A stretch of DNA of 64,000 nucleotides from Actinomyces wuliandei (lineage in GTDB: Bacteria; Actinomycetota; Actinomycetes; Actinomycetales; Actinomycetaceae). Each line of letters begins with the position of its first letter. Positions within the stretch are counted from its first letter, which is position 1. Shown here one piece after another: positions 34,322-43,245 of the stretch. Location: positions 1,798,001 through 1,862,000 of the forward strand of contig NZ_CP025227.1 of the NCBI RefSeq assembly GCF_004010955.1, given 5' to 3'. The notes beneath the pieces were generated by a model, which worked only from the letters and a program-made list of their open reading frames with translations, made no database searches and was not told where the DNA came from. A program made the position numbers and the translations under genes.

Positions 34322-34687
34322 CTACCCGCCTTTGCCGTCGGTCGGCCTGCTGCCCGGAGGGACAGCAGGATCCGCACTGAGTAGCTCAGCCAGCCGCCGC
34401 CGAACCAGGTCGGAGCCAAGCGGCCCACTGGCACGCAGGGCACGCCCAAAGGCCCGCCTGCGCTCAGCACGGGTGACGCACTGAGGATCCGGATGGATCC
34501 ATGCGCCGCGTCCGGGCGCAGCCGCCCGGAGGTCGACATCGAGCACTCCGCCCGGTGCCAGCACGAGACGCACCAACTGCGCCCGCGGGACCCGTTCCCG
34601 GCAGCCGACGCAGGTCCGCTCAGGAACATGTGGTACACGTGCCAAGGTACAGAAGTTCCTTCCGCTTGCTGGGCCACCTGCCGACAT
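34322..34687 (-). CDS. ylxR: YlxR-family (DUF448) RNA-binding protein
   Basis: Up to 121 residues. The YlxR signature is PERTCVGCRERVPRAQLVRLVL, followed by GRGAWIHPDPQCVTRAERRRAFGRAL. YlxR binds RNA and has been linked to RNase P and to transcription of nusA-region genes. It lies between nusA and infB as usual. The start is uncertain: ATG 34687 lacks a ribosome site, while a TTG near residue 15 has AAGGA upstream; the domain itself starts about residue 18. Confidence 0.92.
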   Translation of the reverse strand: MSAGGPASGRNFCTLARVPHVPERTCVGCRERVPRAQLVRLVLAPGGVLDVDLRAAAPGRGAWIHPDPQCVTRAERRRAFGRALRASGPLGSDLVRRRLAELLSADPAVPPGSRPTDGKGG

Positions 34688-34754
34688 ACTGCTGCCATGA
34701 GGACGCAGCAGTCACAAAGGTCCGCTGAAAGTCTACCCTCCGGCGTCACTGCCG

Positions 34755-35795
34755 TCAGTCGGCCACCTCTGAGGGGCCCGTCACGTCGTCAGCCTGGGAG
34801 CCCCGCCCTGGCAGGACCTCACCAGCCTCGGCATCGGCGTGGATGTCAACCTTCCATCCTGTCAGGCGAGCAGCGAGACGGGCGTTCTGCCCCTCCTTGC
34901 CGATGGCCAAGGAGAGCTGGAAGTCCGGGACCACGGCCCGGGCGATCTGCTCCTCCACGCTGAGCACCTCCACCGAGGACACCCGCGCCGGAGAGAGGGC
35001 GTTGGCCACGAAACGAGCCGGGTCCTCCGAGTAGTCGACGATGTCGATCTTCTCCCCGCCGAGCTCGGCCATGACTGCACGCACGCGCTGCCCCATAGGT
35101 CCGATGCAGGACCCCTTGGCGTTGACCCCCCGGACACGCGCCCGCACCGCCATCTTGGTACGGTGCCCAGCCTCCCGGGCCAGGGCGACGATCTCCACGT
35201 CCCCGGAGGAGATCTCGGGCACCTCCCTCTCGAAGAGCCTGCGGACCAGGCCAGGGTGCGTGCGGGAGAGGATGATCTGAGCCCCCTTGACACCTCGGGA
35301 GACCTCTGTGACGTAAACACGCAGCCGGTCGCCGTGGCGGTAACGCTCCCCTGGCACCTGCTCGTGCGGGGGCATGATGCCCTCATGCTCCTCGTCAAGA
35401 CGGACGTGGACCACCCTGGGGTCCCGCCCCTGCTCGACCGTGCCCGAGATGAGCTCGCCGGTCTTGTCCTTGAAGGTCCCCAGGACCTCAAAGTCACGCC
35501 GGTCCTGGATCCTCTGGACGATGACGGAGCGAGCCGTCGCCTGGGCAATACGGCCGAAGTCCTCCGGGGTGTCGTCAAAGTACTCCCCCGTCGGCCGGTC
35601 CTCCTCATCGACCTCAGGAGCCTGCACGCTCATGTGTCCCGTCCTACGGTCGATCTCGACGTGCGCCCCACGGATCGCACCCGGAACCTTGAAGTAGGCC
35701 CCCAGGATGGCGTCCTCAATGGCGGGCAGGAGGTTGTCCAGGTCAATCCCCAACTCGTCAGAGGCACCTCGCAGCTCCGGCATGTTGATGTCCAT
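34755..35795 (-). CDS. nusA: Transcription termination/antitermination factor NusA
   Basis: A 346-residue actinobacterial-length NusA. The N-terminal domain starts MDINMPELRGASDELGIDLD. The S1 domain is around ISGTVEQGRDPRVVHVRL, and two KH domains include KMAVRARVRGVNAKGSCIGP (KH1) and FQLSLAIGKEGQNARLAARL (KH2). It binds RNA polymerase and modulates pausing and termination. The frame extends to 35957, but the family start is ATG 35795. It follows rimP in the same direction. Confidence 0.97.
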   Translation of the reverse strand: MDINMPELRGASDELGIDLDNLLPAIEDAILGAYFKVPGAIRGAHVEIDRRTGHMSVQAPEVDEEDRPTGEYFDDTPEDFGRIAQATARSVIVQRIQDRRDFEVLGTFKDKTGELISGTVEQGRDPRVVHVRLDEEHEGIMPPHEQVPGERYRHGDRLRVYVTEVSRGVKGAQIILSRTHPGLVRRLFEREVPEISSGDVEIVALAREAGHRTKMAVRARVRGVNAKGSCIGPMGQRVRAVMAELGGEKIDIVDYSEDPARFVANALSPARVSSVEVLSVEEQIARAVVPDFQLSLAIGKEGQNARLAARLTGWKVDIHADAEAGEVLPGRGSQADDVTGPSEVAD

Positions 35796-35977
35796 GGTCC
35801 TAATCGTCCTCTCTCGTCCGTCTGTCGTCCTGTCGCCCGTGGCGGTCACGCGTGCAACGCCGCCTGCAGCACCGTACTCAACGGTACTCGGCTCAACGAT
35901 GCCCACGGTACCCTCCGCCTTCTGCCTCCGCTCCCCCGAGACAGTACCCGCGAGCACGACCGGACCCCCTCCCTGGC

Positions 35978-36463
35978 TCAGAACCCGGAGACCACCATCC
36001 GGGCAGCAGTGACGTCCTCGAGCGCGACCACCGTCACCTCTCCGGCCACATCCAGGATCACGTGGGCCTCATCCACCTGCGTGACAGTCCCGCTGACCTC
36101 GCCCTGCGCGGTGACCAGAAGCACGTCGTGGCCCACAGCACGCCGAAAGTGGCGGGGCGTGGTCAGGCTGCGCTCCACCCCGGGAGTCGATACCTCCAGG
36201 GTGTAGCGTCCCCTGACAGGGTCCGCCTCGTCCAGGGCCGTGGAGACCGCCGAGGTGACCTCCCGCAGGGAGTCCAGCGCGAGGTCACCCGGGCCGTCGG
36301 GGAGGTCGACAAGGACCCGCACCACGGAGAACCTCCCCGCCCTGGTCGTCTCCACCCCCTCCAGAAAGAGGCCCTCGCGCTCGACCACCGGACGCAGCAG
36401 CGCGGCAAGGTCATGGCTGTCATGACGGTCCTGGCTCCCCCTGCCGTGACTCGTGTCTGCCAT
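35978..36463 (-). CDS. rimP: Ribosome maturation factor RimP
   Basis: A 161-residue RimP: LAALLRPVVEREGLFLEGVE, VRVLVDLPDGPGDLALDSLREV, YTLEVSTPGVERSLTTPRHF (the STPGxxRPL-type family motif) and a C-terminal SH3-like half. It helps assemble the 30S head. ATG 36463 has GGGAG 8 nt upstream; the longer frame is spurious. It heads the rimP-nusA-ylxR-infB operon and is divergent from the DUF4439-like lipoprotein gene. Confidence 0.95.
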   Translation of the reverse strand: MADTSHGRGSQDRHDSHDLAALLRPVVEREGLFLEGVETTRAGRFSVVRVLVDLPDGPGDLALDSLREVTSAVSTALDEADPVRGRYTLEVSTPGVERSLTTPRHFRRAVGHDVLLVTAQGEVSGTVTQVDEAHVILDVAGEVTVVALEDVTAARMVVSGF

Positions 36464-36546
36464 AAGGTCAGCTCCCTTCCTGAGGCCTACCCTCTGCGGG
36501 CGTGGTCTGGCTGGGATCATGCTACCTGCCGTGGGAGGATCGTCAG

Positions 36547-37569
36547 GTGACGAGTCCCCTGACCCCGCTGCCCCGCCTGGCTCCCGCCTCCCGCCACCTG
36601 ACAGGCCGGGCAGCAGGAGCACGACTGGTACGCGCCGCCGCCCCCCTCCTCGTGATGCTCCTCGCGACGCTGCTCAGCGGCTGCGGGCTGCGCCTGGGAG
36701 AAGGAACGCCAGCGTCGCTGCCCCAGCCCTCCGCCCAGGAGTCCGTGCGCGACGCGCTGGCTCGGCACACCTGGCTCATCTCCTCCAGCGCCGCCGTCGT
36801 GGCCCGCTCCGGCGACCGGCAGGCCGAGGCCGCGCAGGGGGTGGAGACGGTAGCAGGCTCCCAGCTCGACGCCCTGGGCGGGGTGTGGGAGCCGTGGGCG
36901 TCTGAGGTCCCGACACGTTTCCCCACCATCAGCCCGGCGGCCACGGCTGCCGCGACCGCCACCAGCGAGGACCTGGCCGCGCTCCTCAGCGAGGGCGCCG
37001 CCCTGGCCCAGGAGGCTGCCGTGAGCGCTCCCTCCGGCCAGGAGGCCCAGCTCTACGCGTCGCTGGCCGCCTCCTGGAGCATCCAGCACGAGACCGTCTC
37101 CCCCGGATCAACCACCTCGGTCCCGCGCAGCTCACTGGACACGCCCCAGCAGGTCAGCAGCGACCTGCTCCTCGCCTACGACGCAGCCCGCTACGCCTGC
37201 CAGGAGGTGGCCGCGCGCGCGCAGGCCGCCACGCGTGAGCGCGCCGCCCAGGACGCCGGCTCCGCCTCCGCCGCTGTCAGTGCCGCCCTGGCTGTCGGCA
37301 GTGAGGACACACGTCTGGCAGCCTACGCGAGCCCCTCCCAGTCCCCGGACGCCTCTGCGGCAGACACCGACGTCCTGTGGGCACAGACCGTGTGGTCAGA
37401 CGTGGTTGACCACGAGGCCCAGGAGGCGGCCTCCACACAGGCAGGGTCCCCGGCCCGGCAGGCTGCCGTGGAGGCGACGACCGACGCGGCCCTGCGCGCA
37501 CACGCCTGGGGGGCGCAGCTGTCCTCCCTGCCCGGCTACCTGGAGCCCTCAGAGTCAGAGTCGTCCTGA
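36547..37569 (+). CDS. Lipoprotein with ferritin-like DUF4439 domain
   Basis: A 340-residue protein with a lipoprotein signal (AAPLLVMLLATLLSGCG, lipobox Cys near residue 46). The C-terminal part (QVSSDLLLAYDAARYACQEV through TDAALRAHAWGAQLSSLPGY) is helical and matches the ferritin-like DUF4439 family found beside rimP and proS in many actinobacteria. The start is GTG 36547 with GGGAGGA 7 nt upstream. Function is unknown. The middle is rich in Ala, Ser and Thr, as expected for a surface protein. It is convergent with proS, 21 bp from its end. Confidence 0.78.
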   Translation: MTSPLTPLPRLAPASRHLTGRAAGARLVRAAAPLLVMLLATLLSGCGLRLGEGTPASLPQPSAQESVRDALARHTWLISSSAAVVARSGDRQAEAAQGVETVAGSQLDALGGVWEPWASEVPTRFPTISPAATAAATATSEDLAALLSEGAALAQEAAVSAPSGQEAQLYASLAASWSIQHETVSPGSTTSVPRSSLDTPQQVSSDLLLAYDAARYACQEVAARAQAATRERAAQDAGSASAAVSAALAVGSEDTRLAAYASPSQSPDASAADTDVLWAQTVWSDVVDHEAQEAASTQAGSPARQAAVEATTDAALRAHAWGAQLSSLPGYLEPSESESS

Positions 37570-37590
37570 GAAGCCACCCTGAGAAGAGGC

Positions 37591-39417
37591 TCACGCCAGA
37601 GCGGCGCGGACCAGGCGAACCAGCGTGGCGGCCGCCTCACTGGCCAGCACCGAGCTGCGCTCCCCGCTGCGGCGGTCACGGATCTCCACGGTCCCCTCCC
37701 GCCCCAGGTCACGGCCCACGACCAGCGTGTAGGGAAGGCCGAGCAGCTCGGCGTCGGCAAACTTCACTCCGGCGCTGACCTTGCGACGGTCGTCGTAGAG
37801 GACCTCGACACCGGCGTCGTCCAGGTCTGCGGCAATCTGGGCAGCGACGGCGAAGACCTCCTCCCCCTTGCCGGTGGCCAGCACCTGGACGTGGTAGGGA
37901 GCCACCACGGCTGGCCATGTCAGGCCACGCTCGTCGTGGTGAGCCTCGGCCAGGGCGGCCATGACCCGGGAGACCCCGATGCCGTAGGAGCCCATGGTCA
38001 CCACGCGCGCCCTGCCGTCCTCGTCCAGCACGCTCAGCCCCAGGGCCTGGGAGTACTTCCGTCCCAAGGCAAAGATGTGGCCGACCTCAATGCCCCGGGC
38101 CAGCTGGAGCGGGCCCGAGCCGTCGGGAGCAGGGTCACCCTCACGCACCTCAGCGGCCTCGACAGTACCGTCCACCTCGAAGTCACGCCCCATGACCAGG
38201 TCCAGGACGTGCTTCCTGGGCTGGTTGGCCCCGGTGACCCAGGCGCTGCCCTCCACCACGCGGGGGTCCACCAGGTAGCGGACCGAGCCGACCGTCCGCT
38301 GGCTGCCGTCCTCGGCGGTCTCCACACGGCGCAGAGGCGAGCTGGGGCCGACGGCCGGCGGACCGATGTAGCCGCGCACCAGCTCGGGGTGGCCCTCAAA
38401 GTCCTGGTCAGAGGCCATCTCCACCTGCGCGGGGGCCAGGGCGGCCTCCAGCCGCCTGAGGTCGACGTCGCGGTCCCCGGGCACGCCCACGACAAGCAGC
38501 TCGCGCTCGCCCGAGGGGTGGGTCGCCACGACAACGACGTTCTTCAAGGTGTCGGCCGCGGTCCAGGCCCGCCCGTCCTCGCGAGGGTAGAGGTCGTTGC
38601 ACACCGCGACAAGAGCCTCGATCGTGGAGGCGTCAGGGGTGTCCACGACCCGGGCAGGGCCTGTCCGCGAGGCGTCGACGGCCTCGGGCACCGGGGTGGT
38701 GACGGCCTCGGCATTGGCCGCGTACCCACCGTCAGTGCGGACAAAGGTGTCCTCCCCGATCGGGGAGGGGTGGAGGAACTCCTCGGAGCGGGAGCCTCCC
38801 ATGGCCCCGGCCACGGCGTTGACGATGACGTAGTCCAGACCCAGGCGGGTGAAGACGCGGTCGTAGGCCTCGCGATGGGCCTGGTAGGAGGCCTCCAGGC
38901 CCTCCTCGTCCAGGTCGAAGGAGTAGGAGTCCTTCATGACGAACTCGCGTCCGCGGATGATCCCGGCCCGCGGGCGGGCCTCGTCACGGTACTTGGTCTG
39001 CACCTGGTAGATGACGGCGGGCAGGTCCTTGTAGGAGGAGTAGAGGTCCTTGACCGCCAGGGTGAACATCTCCTCGTGGGTGGGGGCCAGCAGGTAGTCC
39101 GCGTCCTTGCGGTCCCGCAGCCGGAACAGGGTGGGGCCGTAGTCCTGCCAGCGTCCGGTGGCCTTGTAGGGCTCTGCGGGCAGCAGCGCCGGAAAGTGGA
39201 CCTCCTGGGCACCGATGGCATCCATCTCCTCACGCACGACGCGCTCAATCTTGCGCAGGGTACGCAGCCCCAGCGGCAGCCAGGTGTAGACGCCCGGTGC
39301 GGCACGACGGATGTAGCAGGCTCGTAGGAGGAGCCGGTGGCTGGCCACGTCGGCGTCGGCGGGGTCCTCGCGCAGGGTACGGATGAAGGCGGTGGACATC
39401 GTCTGAAGCACGGGCAC
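37591..39417 (-). CDS. proS: Prolyl-tRNA synthetase, bacterial type with editing domain
   Basis: A 608-residue class II synthetase. Motif 1 region: [20 protein letters not shown]; motif 2: [20 protein letters not shown]; motif 3: [17 protein letters not shown]. The bacterial INS editing domain lies between motifs 2 and 3 (about 225-405). The anticodon-binding domain ends the protein. It charges tRNA-Pro and edits Ala-tRNA-Pro. GTG 39417 and ATG 39399 are both possible starts. No T-box was seen in the 214 bp upstream, where a promoter for the small gene on the other strand is likely. Confidence 0.98.
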   Translation of the reverse strand: MPVLQTMSTAFIRTLREDPADADVASHRLLLRACYIRRAAPGVYTWLPLGLRTLRKIERVVREEMDAIGAQEVHFPALLPAEPYKATGRWQDYGPTLFRLRDRKDADYLLAPTHEEMFTLAVKDLYSSYKDLPAVIYQVQTKYRDEARPRAGIIRGREFVMKDSYSFDLDEEGLEASYQAHREAYDRVFTRLGLDYVIVNAVAGAMGGSRSEEFLHPSPIGEDTFVRTDGGYAANAEAVTTPVPEAVDASRTGPARVVDTPDASTIEALVAVCNDLYPREDGRAWTAADTLKNVVVVATHPSGERELLVVGVPGDRDVDLRRLEAALAPAQVEMASDQDFEGHPELVRGYIGPPAVGPSSPLRRVETAEDGSQRTVGSVRYLVDPRVVEGSAWVTGANQPRKHVLDLVMGRDFEVDGTVEAAEVREGDPAPDGSGPLQLARGIEVGHIFALGRKYSQALGLSVLDEDGRARVVTMGSYGIGVSRVMAALAEAHHDERGLTWPAVVAPYHVQVLATGKGEEVFAVAAQIAADLDDAGVEVLYDDRRKVSAGVKFADAELLGLPYTLVVGRDLGREGTVEIRDRRSGERSSVLASEAAATLVRLVRAALA

Positions 39418-39631
39418 ATGCTACGTGCTCCGAGCGCCGCCGACGGCCTCGCTCACCGGGAGGCAGGCGGTCCAGGTGAGCGACGTGGAAGGTCTTGCCA
39501 CCGGGCAGCCTTCCCGACACGCCCGCGTCCGACGGCTCGTCGCTCCTCCCGCGTGAGCCTACCTGGTCCCGGGCACAGGAGCAGCGGGGACGAACGGGTT
39601 CCAGGTATACCGGGTATTTTAAGGACACGGC

Positions 39632-39892
39632 ATGAAAGACGTCATGACAATCATGGACAGCTCGTCCCCCGCTTACAGTAGGCTGCGTGAGGGGCACGGC
39701 CTAGCCGAGACCAGGGCCTTTCTCCTGGACGAGCACTCCGTGGCCGACGGGACGGCCTTCATTGCCGTGGAAAACCAGAGACGCGTCAGCCAGGGCCGCT
39801 CCGACGTCATGGTGAGCGGGTGCACCGCCGAGCAGACCCGTCTTCTTGGTGCCGACCTGGTCAGGCTCGCCCGCCGCTCGTCGGGCGAGTAA
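39632..39892 (+). CDS. Small hypothetical protein (86 aa)
   Basis: MKDVMTIMDSSSPAYSRLRE, GHGLAETRAFLLDEHSVADG, TAFIAVENQRRVSQGRSDVM, then VSGCTAEQTRLLGADLVRLARRSSGE. It has no membrane segment and no domain I recognise. AAGGA stands 6 nt before the ATG and a palindromic GGTATACC lies about 20 bp further up, so expression is plausible. It is at the edge of accessory region B and is divergent from proS. Confidence 0.5.
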   Translation: MKDVMTIMDSSSPAYSRLREGHGLAETRAFLLDEHSVADGTAFIAVENQRRVSQGRSDVMVSGCTAEQTRLLGADLVRLARRSSGE

Positions 39893-39920
39893 GGCAGACA
39901 CGGCTGGTGGCCGAGGAGAC

Positions 39921-40030
39921 GGGACAGGACGCCCCGGACGGTAGGCGGGTAGCAGGCAGATCGGGAGAGAGCACGGGGGCAGGACACCCCGGACAGTAGG
40001 CGGCTAGCAGGCAGACCGGGAGAGAGCAAG
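39921..40030. repeat. Two imperfect 55-bp tandem copies downstream of the exporter operon
   Basis: The stretch starting GGGACAGGACGCCCCGGACG (39921-39975) is repeated at 39976-40030 with a handful of changes; both copies contain TAGGCGG(G/C)TAGCAGGCAGA and CGGGAGAGAGCA. It lies in the 227-bp gap between the 86-aa gene and the FtsX permease stop. No gene is seen in the gap. Confidence 0.72.
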
Positions 40031-40119
40031 GAGACGCCCCGACCCTCACCCGCTCAGTACGCCTGGACAGGCTAGCGAGGTGGACGGAGGTCACCAAGGC
40101 GCTGGCCTGGACCCCCGGC

Positions 40120-42567
40120 CTAGCCTCTCAGGGCGACGGAGCGCAGGCCCGTTGCCATACCCGCGACTGCCGCGCTGGTGAGCACGACGAGACCGGTGCC
40201 AGCCGACGCCGTGATCATCCACCAGGTCAGCTCGGCACCGATACCCCTCAGCGCCAGCCCGTTCTCGAGAAACACCGTGAGGCCGCCTGCCCACAGGGCG
40301 CCGACGAACCCGCCCAGAGCTGAGGCGCACACACCCAAAACGAGGTGCTGCCCAAGCTGGGCCACCAGTACCTGCCGCACGGACAGCCCCATCCTGCCCA
40401 GACTGGTCAAGGTGGGTCTGCGTGAGTCGATCTCGTTGCGGTACACGCCGAATATACCGGCGGCGGCCGCTGCCACGAGCTGTAGCCCCAGCATGACCGA
40501 CAACGCTGAGGTTGAGGCGATCGAGGCTCCCAGCGCCTGGTTCTCGGCCTCTGCGGTATTGAGGTGCACCTGGTCCTCAGGTATCAGGTAGTCGAGGTCT
40601 CCGAGATCATCTTTTGTCAGCGCGCTCTGCCCGTCTGACCGGATCTCTACGTAGGAGACCTGGCAGAGGTCCTGAACCTCGCAGAGGTCGCGCATAGAGA
40701 CAACGATCTGTCCGTCATCAAGACCAATATAGTCAGCAACCGCCGTCACGGTAAGGTCAAGCCCTCGGCCGATCGGCAGGTGCAGCTGGTCGCCTACTGC
40801 GAGGTCAAGAGAGGCGGCAGCCTTCCTGCTGATAATCGTGAGACCGCGGGTGTCACTCAGGTCGCGCACCTTCTGTGCCCCCGCGTTGTAGGCGGCTGGC
40901 ATGGCAGAGCCCGCGGAGACTCCTTGGATGGTGAACTGTCCGCTTGCCAGGGAGGTGGTCATCAGCACGCCTGGTGAGACCTGCTTGATGGCGGGCGCAT
41001 CAACCAGCCCCAGAGCGTCCTGATAGGACAGGAAGCCTGAAGTCGGCAGCTGGTCGGCTGGTGCGGACTGGAGGTAGTAGTCGTTTCTCAGCAGCGACGC
41101 CACAGACTGGTTCCCACGTTCCACCAGGGCGAGAGCGGGCGCCGTCGATGCCACGAGCATTCCGTTGACCGCCGCGACGAGCACGGCCAGGACCACGTTG
41201 CCCCTGAGCCTGCGGGAGGCACCCAGCAGCGACAGCCCCGCGACCCCCCTGAGGCCGAGCCCGGCCGAGCGGCACAGGCGGGCCAGCCCGACCAGGCAGG
41301 CAGGGACGAGCCACAGGGCCGCGGTCCCCAGGAGGGTGCCACGCAGCAGCGGGAGCGCCGCACCACCTGCGGCGCAGCACAGGGCGATGGCAGCGCCCAC
41401 GACAACCGCCCGCCTGGGAGTGGTAAGCAGACCCGCCTGCCCAGACCGCAGGTACACCAGGCCGCTGTCAACGTCACCAAGGACCTTGCGGGTGGCGTAC
41501 GCCCTGCCCAGGACGGCGGCAAGGTATGCCGCCGCCAGCAGTGCACCCACCTGGTACCAGGCTATGCGCAGCGTAGGGGTGATCGGCAGCCCACTGGTCA
41601 CTGCTGGAGGGAGCCAGTCGAGCAGGGCACCCGCAAGACCGACACCGAGCCAGCCTCCCGCGACCAGCGCTGGCAGCAGCACCAGGGCCTGCTCGCCCAG
41701 AGACCATGACGCTATGGCGGCCCTGCGCACACCAAGCATCCTCAGGACGGAGTACTGGTGCTGCTTGCGACGTACCTCGATGAGTGAGGAGATGTAGATG
41801 AGTAACATCCCGCCGAGCAGGGCGCCAGCAGTGAAGACTGCCGAGACGGTCGCCATGAGCTGGTACTGCCGGCTCACCAGCTCCGCGTACTGCACCACGC
41901 TCATCACCGAGTACTCCTCCCCCAGCACCTGGTGAAGGCTCTCCTTGAGTGAGTCGGCGCTGGCTTGCGGCGAGCGCGTGAGGAAGACAGCCTGAGGCTG
42001 CTGGGAGCTGATACCCGCCAGCAGGTCAAGCGGCAGCACGACAAAGTTGCCGCTATTGACGGCACGCGCCGCCTCGGTGTCCACCACAGAGACGTCGTCA
42101 GGGTCGATGTCAATATCCCGCAGGCCGCTGGTGAGCCGCAGCCCACCCGTGCCGCTCCTGGCAGCCCGGTGCCCAAGACCAACAAGTCCCAGGTCGTCCT
42201 CGGTCTCGCCCAGCGCGGATACCGGCTCCCCAAGACTCCTCAGGCCTATCAGGACAGTAGAACTGCCGTCCACCTCGCCCTCGACCCAGGACGCGCACAG
42301 AGCGCTGTCCACACCCTCCGCCTGGGAGATCCGTTCAATCTCGCTGGAGGTCAGGCCCTGGCCGCTGGGGGCGACGACGACGGTGTCAGCACCTGAGGCA
42401 AGCTGTGTGACGAAGTCCTGCGAGCCTCTCGTCAGCGACGACCACACAAGCGTTGCGCCAACGATGAGTGCGACGTTGGTCAGGAGCACCAGGGACTGGA
42501 ACAACTGAGGCCACACCGAGGTTGCGAGGGACCGCCGGGTGAGTCGGAAGAGACGTATACCAAGCAT
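40120..42567 (-). CDS. FtsX-type ABC exporter permease (region B)
   Basis: An 815-residue permease with two FtsX-like halves. The N-terminal helix (about 20-45) is followed by a long extracytoplasmic region, then helices near 240-265, 290-310 and 340-355, a central helical hairpin region (380-470), a second extracytoplasmic region (500-650) and C-terminal helices (675-700, 725-750, 775-800). This is the layout of large actinobacterial MacB/Lol-like permeases. It pairs with the ATPase 5 bp upstream. Being last in the operon, it most likely exports the product of the four biosynthetic genes or gives resistance to it. Confidence 0.86.
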   Translation of the reverse strand: MLGIRLFRLTRRSLATSVWPQLFQSLVLLTNVALIVGATLVWSSLTRGSQDFVTQLASGADTVVVAPSGQGLTSSEIERISQAEGVDSALCASWVEGEVDGSSTVLIGLRSLGEPVSALGETEDDLGLVGLGHRAARSGTGGLRLTSGLRDIDIDPDDVSVVDTEAARAVNSGNFVVLPLDLLAGISSQQPQAVFLTRSPQASADSLKESLHQVLGEEYSVMSVVQYAELVSRQYQLMATVSAVFTAGALLGGMLLIYISSLIEVRRKQHQYSVLRMLGVRRAAIASWSLGEQALVLLPALVAGGWLGVGLAGALLDWLPPAVTSGLPITPTLRIAWYQVGALLAAAYLAAVLGRAYATRKVLGDVDSGLVYLRSGQAGLLTTPRRAVVVGAAIALCCAAGGAALPLLRGTLLGTAALWLVPACLVGLARLCRSAGLGLRGVAGLSLLGASRRLRGNVVLAVLVAAVNGMLVASTAPALALVERGNQSVASLLRNDYYLQSAPADQLPTSGFLSYQDALGLVDAPAIKQVSPGVLMTTSLASGQFTIQGVSAGSAMPAAYNAGAQKVRDLSDTRGLTIISRKAAASLDLAVGDQLHLPIGRGLDLTVTAVADYIGLDDGQIVVSMRDLCEVQDLCQVSYVEIRSDGQSALTKDDLGDLDYLIPEDQVHLNTAEAENQALGASIASTSALSVMLGLQLVAAAAAGIFGVYRNEIDSRRPTLTSLGRMGLSVRQVLVAQLGQHLVLGVCASALGGFVGALWAGGLTVFLENGLALRGIGAELTWWMITASAGTGLVVLTSAAVAGMATGLRSVALRG

Positions 42568-42572
42568 GTCGC

Positions 42573-43244
42573 TTAATCCTGTCTTCTGAGCCCGCCGTCA
42601 CTGAGAACAAGAACCTCGTCCATCCTGCGCGCAACTGCGGCGTCGTGCGTGACTATCAGCAGGCGGGTGCTGCGGGCGGCCTCCGTGAGCGCCTCGACCA
42701 CCAGGCTGCCCGTCTTGGGGTCGAGGTTTCCTGTGGGCTCGTCGGCGAGGATGAGTGCGGGCCTGTTGACCAGGGCGCGCGCGACCGCGACCCGCTGCAT
42801 CTGGCCGCCCGAGACCTGTGACGGCAGACGTTCTGCCAGGCCATCACAGCCCACCCGTGCGAGTAGGTCAAGCGCGCGGCTCCTCCTGGCAGCGAAGGAG
42901 CCTCCAAGCGCGACCGAGGGCAGGGCGACGTTCTCCCACAGGCACAGCTCCGGCACCAGGTTGAACTCCTGGAAGACCATCCCTATGTTCCTGAGCCGGT
43001 ACTCGCCCCGTCGTGAGTCGGGCATTGCCGTGACGTCTGTGCCACTGAGCACGACGCAGCCTGAGTCCGGTCTGCTCAGCAGCCCGAGCAGCGACAGCAG
43101 GGTAGACTTCCCGCAGCCGCTCTCCCCCAGAATAGCCGTCGACGCGACGTCGTCACCAAACACGTGCGTCAGGCTCTCGAAGACGTGGTGAGAGTGGTTC
43201 TGTCCGTCTCGGAAGGTCTTGGAGACGTCCCGCAGCTCAATCAT
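42573..43244 (-). CDS. ABC transporter ATPase, LolD/MacB type (region B)
   Basis: A 223-residue ATPase with Walker A LGESGCGKSTLLSLL, Q-loop GMVFQEFNLVPEL, signature VSGGQMQRVAVARALVNRP and Walker B ALILADEPTGNLD, and the switch His in IVTHDAAVA. This pattern (ADEPTGNLD) is typical of the MacB/LolD/FtsE branch, which couples to FtsX-like permeases. Its ATG directly follows the TGA of the thiamine-diphosphate enzyme gene, and the permease gene starts 5 bp after it. Confidence 0.93.
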   Translation of the reverse strand: MIELRDVSKTFRDGQNHSHHVFESLTHVFGDDVASTAILGESGCGKSTLLSLLGLLSRPDSGCVVLSGTDVTAMPDSRRGEYRLRNIGMVFQEFNLVPELCLWENVALPSVALGGSFAARRSRALDLLARVGCDGLAERLPSQVSGGQMQRVAVARALVNRPALILADEPTGNLDPKTGSLVVEALTEAARSTRLLIVTHDAAVARRMDEVLVLSDGGLRRQD

Positions 43245-43245
43245 G

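Noticed and set aside
39418..39631. T-box leader for proS
   Set aside because: No AGGGTGGNACCGCG-type sequence or clear specifier loop could be seen.
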